From Nectonema munidae (taxonomy: Eukaryota; Nematomorpha; Nectonematoida; Nectonematidae): a stretch of 64,000 nt of DNA. This document shows, one piece after another, positions 55,502 through 64,000 of the stretch. Position 1 is the first letter of the stretch. Each line of letters begins with the position of its first letter. The stretch covers positions 37,745 to 101,744 of the forward strand of contig JAUIRK010000787.1 in the NCBI GenBank assembly GCA_030549495.1, written 5' to 3'. The position numbers and the translations under genes were made by a program. The notes below the pieces were generated by a model. That model saw nothing but the letters and a program-made list of their open reading frames with translations, searched no databases and was not told the origin of the DNA.

Positions 55502-55957
55502 CAAAGATAAGATGAATTCTTATATATATTAGGATAATAACTTAAAGAAAAATAGAAACAAGTTTCTTTTAAAAGTTAAAAATGTTCTAAACCGAAGAAA
55601 ATGTCTTATATATGTGCTATCAATATTATAGAGAATTTATCCAATATATATTTATCCGAATCTCCGAATTTTGAGAAATTATAATATAAAATTTACTTGA
55701 TAGATTCAGCTCATTTTACTAGGAGCGAGAATCGAGTGTCAGTAAAACATGCGCGCACACGCGCAAGCAAGACCGTATCAAGAGATCGTGGCGCCCCAGG
55801 GTAAAGGTCCTGAATGGAGCCCCTCACCCCTTGCTCTTTTTTTTCTCACTCATCCCCACACCATTCTGGCTTAAAAAGTTATTTAGAAAAAAAATGCTCA
55901 CATTTTTATTAAGCCACATACTTCAGATATATACTAACGATTCGAAGACTATCTCCA
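55502..55957. other. Intergenic sequence with hAT-like subterminal words
   Basis: CGTGGCGCCCCAGGGTAAAGGTC and TGGAGCCCCTCACCCC near 55789-55830 look like the subterminal part of the hAT element whose C-terminal coding relic begins at 55958. The outer end was not defined. Confidence 0.4.
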
Positions 55958-56292
55958 TTAGATGTTCATTTTTCGTGTTTTAGCAGCTGCAAAATTATCG
56001 ATGACTTCGTCAAAATCAACATAATCGAGAACTTCTTTCTCAATGCTCATAAGAGACAGACATTGGAGGCGGGTAGGACTTAATAAGTTTTAGCTCGCTG
56101 AATGACCTTTCTTAGGATGCAATAGAAGTTCCAATTGTCAGTATGATCCTCAGAGCCACTTGTAGATTCGGACAGAGTCCTGAGTGCGAGGACAGGAAAA
56201 CAAGTAACTCCATAGCGTTTGCTGGTTTTTCTTTCCGAGGTTTCAAAAACATTTGATGCCTCAATTTCCATCTGAAGCTCAGCTGCGTTCAC
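55958..56292 (-). pseudogene. hAT transposase relic, C-terminal dimerisation domain
   Basis: Across two frames the minus strand reads LRIILTIGTSIAS, then ERSFSELKLIKSY, and finally SIEKEVLDYVDFDEVIDNFA with AAKTRKMNI and a stop at 55958-55960. ERSFSxLKLIK and SIExE...DFDEVIDxFA are typical of hAT dimerisation domains in ZMYM1-like transposases. Frameshifts and an internal stop make it dead. Confidence 0.8.
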
Positions 56293-56433
56293 GTCAGTGG
56301 CAATGAAATAGCGCCACGGGGCAATTGCCCCCCACTACCCTCATTTTTTAAAATATTTTTTCTGATAATGAAAGGATAGAGAAGAGGATAATGAGAGGAT
56401 AGATTTTATACATCTTTAAAATTAATTGAGTGG
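56293..56433. other. Junction with possible transposon end
   Basis: CAGTGGCAATGAAATAGCGCCACGGGGCAATTGCCCC starts at 56298 and could be a hAT terminus. No partner end was found. Confidence 0.3.
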
Positions 56434-57202
56434 TTGTTTAAAGAAAAAATAACATGTTTAGGAACAATAATGGCTACAAGAATAGGTATTCCCAAAGAAC
56501 TTATTTCATTGACCGATAGAGATCATTTTTCTTACAAAATTTTTTGCGAAAAAAAATATTTTAAGTCGTTAAGTTTACATAGTTATATAGTTAAAAGGAA
56601 AACTAGTAATAAGAACGTTTTAATTGCATCATCAATGCCTTCTATTTTAGGTGTTTCTAAAGATAAAATTAAAAAGCCAGCATTGTATAAACTGTATGAC
56701 TGTACAAAAGGTGGAGTTGATATATTTGATCAGCGTATTTCTTATATCACTAGTAATAGAAAAACTAAAAAATGGACTATAAAGGCTTGGAGCTTTATAA
56801 TTTTTCAGCAAGAGTCAATGCTGGAACTGTTTTTTGTTTGAAAAAATCAAAAGATCCTAGAAAAATTGTTACGTTCTCTTTTGGTATAGAGCTGTTAAGT
56901 CTTTAGTGTTTCCTTATATAAGATTAAAACCTAGTTGTGGTCTCAGTACCAAAATAAAATAAAAAATTGCAACTATTTGCGGTTTGTCAGATAATATAAC
57001 TATTTCAAGCAGCGATTCATTTTTGGAAAAAACAGGGCCAGTTAGAAGAAGTGATAAATGTTTAAAGTCCATTTCTGGACACAACTACAAGAAACTTAAA
57101 GACAAATTGAAAAAAATAAAGCAGCAATGTCAGAAATGCGAAAAGGCATGTTGTAATCAACATTCATATTGTATCTGTACTATATGTTTTCAAAAATTTT
57201 AA
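56434..57202 (+). pseudogene. piggyBac transposase relic, C-terminal third
   Basis: The frame at 56434-56841 has KEKITCLGTIMATRIGIPKE, then YKLYDCTKGGVDIFDQRISY and NRKTKKWTIKAWSFIIF. The KGGVDxFDQ...Y...RKTxxW motif is the third catalytic Asp region of piggyBac transposases. After frame changes, 56984-57202 ends with CQKCEKACCNQHSYCICTIC, the Cys-rich zinc-binding tail. The N-terminal two thirds are absent, so it cannot act. Confidence 0.9.
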
Positions 57203-58119
57203 TTATATAACTATTATATTATTGTTTTATTAGTACTAATAAATTGTTTAAACTTTTTTTAATTTTCTAACGTGTTTTTTATGTTAAAAAAAGCAATTGG
57301 TTTTTTACTTTATTTATGGCTTTATATCATTGAAACATAAAGTAGGATATCCAAAGTTCATTGATAGACATGCATGCTTCTAGTTTTTTTTTGAAATTTT
57401 GGATTAATGATATCTAGTGTTTAAAAAATTTGTTTAAAATCTAGAAGATTGGCTTTTGTTTTGCTCAAATTTAAAATCAGTTCTTGGACAATTCGTCTCT
57501 AGTTAATTAATCTGAAAAAATTCATTTCTTGACAATTCATTGAAAAATTGTCTACAAAAAAAAGAAAATTTTTAATTTCATATGGATTAAAATTTTATAC
57601 TAGATTTTGTCGCATGGTATTTTTTTGTATCCCCTCTGTATAATAGTAATCAAGCCAAAACCACCACTGTATGTTTCATGACCATCCATTCAAGCTAATT
57701 ATTATACTATATTTGAGTTTACATATCACACTATATAGTTTTACATATTTCATTTGGTCTAGGGGTGAAGCTCTAAATTTGTAAACAGGTCGTAGGTTTA
57801 AACCTTATCAACTTTTCAAAATTGATAAAACGTCATTTATAAACCATATCTCAGAATCTTTGTTGTGCTCAACATACTTTTTTAATATATTTTGCAGGGG
57901 TGGAATCCGCTATTCAAAAACGATTCAATTTGTTAAAAAATAAATTACAGCTAAATTCAGCGCATTTTAAAAATATATAAAATATAAACAATCAAAAAAC
58001 AAATGTTCAATTTTAAATCTTTTAATTCTTTTCTTATATCAGTTACATACATTATCTCAAGTTTATTCAAACTTTTTTTCAAAGTGTTTACAGATTTATT
58101 ATACAAAAAAAAATACTAA
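57203..58119. other. AT-rich intergenic sequence
   Basis: Contains the possible tRNA-like SINE head near 57755; no gene. Confidence 0.45.
57750..57850 (+). mobile_element. Possible tRNA-like SINE head
   Basis: TGGTCTAGGGGTGAAGC resembles a pol III A box, and GGTTTAAACC 40 bases on resembles a B box. The stretch folds poorly as a tRNA and has no defined 3' end. Low certainty. Confidence 0.25.
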
Positions 58120-58520
58120 TTGTAATTCCATAAGTCGAAGTATTCATAATTATTGATTAAGTCGTATTTTATCTTAAAAATATTTAGTTTTTGATTTTTT
58201 AAAAATGATTGATTAATGACAAATTGATTGGATTTCATAAACATAATTATCTTGACTTATTTTAATCTAAAATTATTTAATTTTTGTTTTTTTTTAAATG
58301 ATTGATTAATGAAAAAATGACTGAGTTACATAAAAAAAATTAAGGTCATCAAACAATTCAGCGTACTTGAAAATGGTTGTTTTGACTTATTTTATTTTTA
58401 AAATAATTAACTTTTAATTTTCGACAAACTTGTCAAAAATGTTTGATTAATGACAAATTGACTGTGTTTCATAAAAAATTAATGTCATCAATCAATTCAG
58501 CGTACTTGAAAATGGTAGTT
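58120..58520. repeat. Minisatellite, left part (~120-140-bp units), split by an insertion
   Basis: Units contain GATTGATTAATGACAAATTGA, then CATAAAAAAAATTAAGGTCATCA and CAATTCAGCGTACTTGAAAATGGT. The last word is at 58356 and 58495, and again at 61587 on the far side of the composite hAT element. Confidence 0.8.
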
Positions 58521-58929
58521 CAGTAGCGGATCTAGAAAATTTCTATGGGGGGGGGGGGGGGGGTGGATAATTAAAATTATGGTTCAAATTTTTGGAGGTT
58601 CACACATTTACTATATTGTTTTCGGTTCAAAAATTCATCATAAATGAACCCAAAGTTTTAACAACGCTCTCCGTTTGAGGAACATGAGGCCAGGTGTAGA
58701 CAACAATACTTACCGATTAGAAGTAGGTATGGCTAACAAATCAATATTGATAAACAGGGCCGGAGATTGACTTTTCCATGATTACTAGGCTCACAATATT
58801 TTTACTTTTATCGAGAATCTGAAAGCCGAATTTGAAGAATGATAACAAAAAAATAAAACTTTTAAAAAATGTAATATTTTTAATGCGCAAATTGCAAAAG
58901 ACAAACCAGCAAAGTATAATTGTAGGCCT

Positions 58930-60650
58930 TAATAAGTTATTTGCGGTAAGGCTTGATATTGTTCGTCTGAACAAACGTGTACTGCAGATAGTAGGTTAGT
59001 TTAGGGTTAAAAAGTGTGGATGCCTGGATACGGCTTGGGTATCTAGAGAGAAACTGTTTACATATATCCTCCGTCTTAGGTTGTATACCCATGCCATTCA
59101 TGGCGATTAATGCAAGATCCAACAGTCGTTCTCAGCCACGTGTGTATCCTCTTAACACAGGAAAATGACAGTTCTGCCTAAGTGCTACCGATTGGAAGGA
59201 CGGCTAGTATTTTGAGAAGTTCTCTCACATTTGGAAAAAACATTTCATCAGCATGGTTGGCCAGGAGAGATGTCACAGATATGTCGCCTATGGTGCCTTT
59301 GTTCATCCAGTAATTTAACCAGCGGACCATCTCGCTATCAAGAGCAGCAGGTAATGGTAACACATGAAACCATTTGTCATGCAGATCTTTGGTCTTCTGG
59401 AACGAGACAACATAGTTCATAATGGGCACGTTTGTCATCACTGAAACGACATCTCAGTTCACTGCAGGTAGTATCAAGGAATCGAATAAATAAAGTTCTC
59501 TTCCAGTAGTCGAAAACTGTATCTGATGGATGGTTATCTCTCATCGTTTGTTTCCTACAGATCCTTGGTCTCTCTTCACGTGAGCCAACAAGACTACTTA
59601 GTTCTAGCACTTTACGATATACACGATCAAACCAGACGTCTACTTCTAATCGTGTCTTGATGTTGACATAACCTGTTCTATTTTCTGGAATGCTAGGTGC
59701 ACCTCCATATGGGAAACTTGTAATTAGTCACGACTGGAAACAGTGGTTCCAACATCTCCTTGGCAATGACAAAGCTTACGATGTGTCCGAAGTCCACAAG
59801 CGTATGGGGAAGACCATTAGCCTTTGTTCTAGTGGAGGAATCCCAGTTCCAATCATCGTTGTTTGGATAGAATCTCTCATTTTTGGTCGGCTGACAGATT
59901 TCATTCAGAGTAGCAACTATGTATTCATATAGTTGAAAAATAGTTTCAAATGTCGTGTGCCGTTCGACCCAACTGGTTTTACACAGGTTCTTCAACTTTG
60001 TTTTTCTCATATCTGGTGCCAGTGAATCAATAATGATCTTTAAAAAGCGTTGGCGCTTGGGTGAATTGTCGAAGAAGCTGTAAAGCTCACGGCATGTGTC
60101 CATCATATTGTGTATTGATAATATTTTGAATGCATGACAAATAACATTTAAGGAATGGAGGCAACATCCTTGGAATTGGGCGTCAGGGGCAAGCTATTTC
60201 AACTTGAACGCCAACTCTCTCAGAACTCACCGAAGCTGTAGTGTCATAAGCCTGGGCACGGCAGTGACTAAGGTCGATCCGATTTTTTTTAGAGATTCTT
60301 TGATAGCTAAAACTATTTCCACACCGGTTGTCCTTTCAAGATCAACTAAATCTAACAACACTTCCCGCTTTCTTGGCTTTGAAGCATCATCAACAAAGTC
60401 AAGTATCCTGAGGCACACAGATAAAATTTCACGTCCATTCGAGGTAGTTTCATCGGCTATTATAGAAAAGTGAGGATATTTTCTGATACATTCTCTGAAG
60501 TTGTCTCGAATGATATCAGCCGCAACATGTATCACATCGTTCTGAATCGTCTTACTCGTATATCGAGAGTTAGCAGGACCGAATACCAGGTGGTCATTCA
60601 GTTCTGGACACGTTTTTGCTATCAACCGTAGGAGTGCAACAAAATATCCT
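58930..60650 (-). pseudogene. hAT transposase relic (ZMYM1-like)
   Basis: Pieces in order on the minus strand: HVAADIIRDNFRECIRKYPH with FSIIADETTSNGREILSVCL (first catalytic Asp region, 60227-60625). A frame change follows, through a YDTTASMSS-like stretch. KLKNLCKTSWVERHTTFETI lies at 59693-60106. DYWKRTLFIRFLDTTCSELR is at 59377-59610, and NVRELLKILAVLPIGST at 59178-59441. LALIAMNGMGIQPKTEDICK is at 58937-59122. This is the domain order of ZMYM1-like hAT transposases. At least three frameshifts make it inactive. Confidence 0.85.
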
Positions 60651-60653
60651 ACA

Positions 60654-61070
60654 TTGCTAGATAGAGGTCATTTGGTGGATATTTGGGGAAATCTAGTAGC
60701 CTCTGAAAAATGGATAATAAATCCATATTCTTTTAATTTGGATTATATGCCGAATGATGAAACGTTGAAAGATTATCTTATTGAATTGCGCACAAACTGT
60801 GTTTTTGAAATGCAGTTTGAAAGCAAAACTTTGGAACAATATCGGTGCTCGGCAATGGAGATGTTTCCAAGACCTTGTAAAAAAGCACAAAGTATGCTTA
60901 TTCCATTTGTGACAATTGTGCGATTCCGGGTTTAGTACCCTTTTGTCAATAAAGACTAAATCTAGAAATCGCTTGAGAGCACAAGCAGATATGGGAATTG
61001 CTATCAGGAGCAAAGTACCACGTTTTGAGAAACTTATATGCAAAAAACAGGAGCAAAATAGTCATTAAAT
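60654..61070 (+). pseudogene. hAT transposase fragment (ZBED5/SCAND3-like), C-terminal
   Basis: 60654-60935 reads WIINPYSFNLDYMPNDETLK, then DYLIELRTNCVFEMQF and SMLIPFVTIV. After one frame change it gives FSTLLSIKTKSRNRLRAQAD, then IRSKVPRFEKLICKKQEQ and a stop near 61068. The FSxLLxIKTKxRNRLxxxxD motif is the dimerisation domain of ZBED5/SCAND3-like hAT proteins. It is a different lineage and orientation from the relic beside it. A right end (GGTTCGGAACCACTG) lies at 61350-61364. Confidence 0.85.
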
Positions 61071-61488
61071 TTGAGGTGGACTTTGTATAAAATTATGAGC
61101 TTTTTAAAAGAGACTAAAAAATTCAACAATTTTTTAAAATGGAAGTTGTTTGGATGCAGACTGTTTCACTTTATTTCCATATATTTCATTTTTGTTAATA
61201 TAGTAACTCATAAAAAAAATGATTATGTAAATTTTTGTCGTTTTTGTATTTCAACTTTTCTTTTAAACAAATTTGTAAATTTTCATTACATAAACTGTAA
61301 AGGGTGCAAAAAAAATTAAAATTTTTTAGGGGTACGGAGCGTCAAAAAGGTTCGGAACCACTGGTCTAGATAGATATCTTTTCAAGTATTTCATTATATG
61401 ATATAGAAATTGCAATAAAAATAACTTCACCACAGATAAAGAGGGTGGGTGGCTAGCCACCCAATCCACCCCCCTGTATCCGCCCTTG

Positions 61489-61630
61489 TAGTTTTGACTT
61501 ATTTTATTTTAAAAATAATTAACTTTCAAAAATGATTGATTGACAAATTCACTGTCCTTCATAAAAAAAATTAAGGTCATCAATCAATTCAGCGTACTTG
61601 AAAATGGTAGGTTTGACTTTTTTGCTAGCG
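61489..61630. repeat. Minisatellite, right part
   Basis: One further unit of the array at 58120-58520, with the same CAATTCAGCGTACTTGAAAATGGT word. Confidence 0.75.
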
Positions 61631-63739
61631 AAATCTGCCCCCCCCCCCCACCTTGCGAAAAACTTGTATTAAATAGGCCTGCTTTAAATACGGTTAATAT
61701 CAACTTATTTTAATGTTCAAAAGTTTCAAAATGTTGAGTATCAAAGATCGTTTAAATTTAACACATTAAAGGGTCATAAAAGAAATGACATCTAAAAAAA
61801 ATCTAACTTTATATTTAAAAGAACAGAAAAAACAGACGCAGATACAACCGTTCGTTTTGTTTTGTTAAAGATCCTTTTCCATATAAAAATATTTTAGTTT
61901 GTAAAGCGGAGGAGACAAATATTTTTTCATAATCGACTTTTTTTAATTTTAAACAAGATCATTAAAAAACTACCTTTGAGAATATAATGTAAATCTTTGA
62001 ATTGATTCACCAATAAGTTTCACTTTCATATCAAGCTTTCTGCTTCAGAGGGAAATAAATATATGATTTTGCTTTAAAAATTTTTTATCTAAAGGTAATC
62101 AGACTTTAATATTCTAATTCTAAGCAAAAACTTGGAATTAGAATTCGTAGAAAAAATTCCTAAAATACAAAAATTATATCACCTTAGGGATTTGAACAAT
62201 TGCTTTCTAGGCCATCTCACCTTAAAAACAATAACTAACTTGAAAAAACAAAAACTTAATGATAAAACCATTACGATACAAAATTAGAAATAAAGACTTA
62301 AAAAAAAGGGTCGTGGCAAAATGAGCTAACAGAAACAAAGTAAAATTGCCACCTAATAAAAAAAGATATGAACATGAAACTTGACATACATATAAATCTC
62401 GAGTTTCTTATTCAGAAAAATATCATCTTAATCTATAAAGTTATGTCAAGGAACTCATTGTGACGATAAGAATGCAAAATTTTTATAATTGTGAACCATT
62501 TTTGTTACCTCGATAAGGATTGAAATGTCTATGCGAAAAAATTAAAGCAAAATTTTTTATTTTTCAAAGAAAAAAAATAAAATTAAACAAAATATAAATA
62601 AAAACTTTAAAATTTCTTAACAAGTAAATATATATAAATTTTATTATAAAATAACTTAAATTAACAAATCTAGAAAATGTTAGATTATTCCTAAATAAAA
62701 AAATCGTGTTTATGCAAAAATAATTTTACAATATTTTTTGAAAACTATGCTATTTAATTGTACAGCTTTGTTTTATATAAGTACACTAAAACCTGAAAAT
62801 TATAGGCAAGTAGAGATAACTTTAATTTTAATGTATTATTCTGTTATGTATAATATTTTCCAGAAAATAAATTAAAATGACACACCACTATTGAATATCT
62901 GCAGACTTTTAATGATTATTTTTATATGTAAAACTAAGTCTTGTGTATTTGTCTAGATTTACTGAATAAAAGAAATTATATAAACACTATAATTTTGAGT
63001 TTCAAATTTCAATGGGGCTAAAAATGACTCTAAAACGATTATATATACTTTTTAAAAGAATAATATAAAATTTTATATAATTTGCTTTTTTAATTCCAAT
63101 CGTTTCGGTAAAGTTCTATTTTAATTTGAAGTGAGATTGTGGTCAAAAATGACCCACATTCAAAATATTTTTTCACTTTCTTTATATATTTTTTTTTCTT
63201 CTATGCAGTTGACATAACTCAAAATTATTGTACCTGAGTTAAAAGCTCTTTAGGTAACTAAAATTTTTAATTTTCATTAGGTTAAAATGCTAAAGAATTT
63301 CAAAAAATAGAATTTTCTTTTTGAATTAAATACAAGAAAACGAAATCTATAGAAGGACTTTGTAATGAATTGTACTACAAAGGTTATTGATATAAAAAAA
63401 AAGTTATTTTCATGCCCTGTCTTAAACGCACAGTCACAATTTCAAAGTGCTTGAAAATTTCATAAGTGAACAAAATTTTTTCATATAATTAAAAAATCAT
63501 CCAAATGAAATATTGTTAGAACACCCGTTTTTCTTAAATCAATCTACAACATACTAAAATTAATATTTTTATTGGCGAAAACCTATCATTTTATAAAATT
63601 TATTTCAGAAGAGAATAGGAATTATTTAACTAATAGCTTTATTTTCATGTCTAAAATTTAAAAACACAACTTTACTTTTTTCTATTTATTTAATATTCTA
63701 ACGATTTTTTCGTGTTTGATAACTTTAAGTATTTACTAT
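61631..63739. other. AT-rich sequence, no gene seen
   Basis: A C run at 61638-61650 follows the minisatellite. The remainder has long A and T runs, and no ORF, RNA gene or repeat was recognised. Confidence 0.5.
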
Positions 63740-64000
63740 ATTTTGCAGGGATCATGTATATATGACGTCCCTTAACAAGCGTGAAAAGTTGTTAATAAAT
63801 TATAGACCTATTTATCTAAGTTAAACTGAGTGAAAAGTTTTAGAGATATTAAATTATCAAATGTTTAAAAAAAATGAAAAAAAGTTTTGGCTTAGAAAAA
63901 AAAACTGAAAGAATGAAAATTTCATTTAAAGTTTATATGGGAACCTCAAAAAATATGACTTCATTAGTTCAGGGTGCGAAGTAGAAAATTTTCACTGAAG
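63740..64000. repeat. Interspersed repeat (copy 2 of the foldback-associated family)
   Basis: It contains GGATCATGTATATATGACG, similar to the foldback arm word at 53698-53714. The shared 24-base word beginning ACTGAAAGAATGAAAATTTC is at 63904. The copy runs off the right edge of the window. Confidence 0.6.

Larger units (their letters stand above)
58521..61488. mobile_element. Composite hAT element inserted in the minisatellite
   Basis: The left end CAGTAGCGGATCTAG and the right end, inverted, CAAGGGCGGATACAG have the terminal style of ZMYM1-like hAT elements. The word TAGTT lies just outside both ends (58516-58520 and 61489-61493). Removing the element joins ATGGTAGTT to TTGACTTATTTT, exactly as in uninterrupted minisatellite units. 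The interior holds a minus-strand hAT transposase relic and a plus-strand fragment of another hAT. Confidence 0.75.

Overview
The window is a stretch of AT-rich animal genome with spliced genes and a dense load of transposable-element relics. Nothing in it looks bacterial: there are no operons, long intact ORFs or CRISPR arrays. A compact invertebrate, probably an arthropod such as a copepod, fits best. That is an inference from the gene types, the short exons with GT..AG introns, and the mix of hAT, piggyBac, pogo-like, non-LTR and SINE elements.

Two host genes can be supported. The left end (990-6447, + strand) holds three exons of a rhodopsin-class peptide GPCR, covering the second intracellular loop and TM4 through TM7. 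Its first exons lie off the left edge, and its C-terminal tail is uncertain. The centre (16956-52114, - strand) is almost wholly occupied by one gene of about 35 kb encoding Dicer, the double-stranded-RNA processing endonuclease. I could follow 23 phase-compatible coding exons from the helicase start (Walker A GSGKT, then DECH), through the helicase insertion domain, second RecA lobe, dimerisation domain and PAZ, to RNase IIIa, RNase IIIb and a C-terminal dsRNA-binding domain with a stop codon. One part, the platform before PAZ (36.65-40.34 kb), is not resolved with confidence.

The two genes converge. Between them (about 6.9-16.9 kb), and downstream of the Dicer start (about 52-64 kb), lie mostly mobile elements. 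These include a dead 2.5-kb hAT transposon carrying a 130-bp piggyBac-type MITE inside its transposase, several hAT MITEs with visible 8-bp target duplications, a tRNA-headed SINE family (five copies), non-LTR tails, a pogo/Tigger-like MITE, a ~1.3-kb foldback structure, a piggyBac transposase fragment, and a composite hAT element nested inside a minisatellite. A GC-rich retroelement with reverse transcriptase and RNase H sits antisense in a Dicer intron, bracketed by two diverged copies of one short Dicer exon.

No new defence or genetic system could be demonstrated. The most unusual items are the duplicated Dicer exon around the retroelement, the 161-bp tandem array against a Dicer platform exon, the foldback element with a second copy of its flank 10 kb away, and an unidentified degenerate coding relic at 13.6-15.7 kb. 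Exon boundaries were read by eye from splice consensus, phase and family resemblance, so edges may be off by a few bases.
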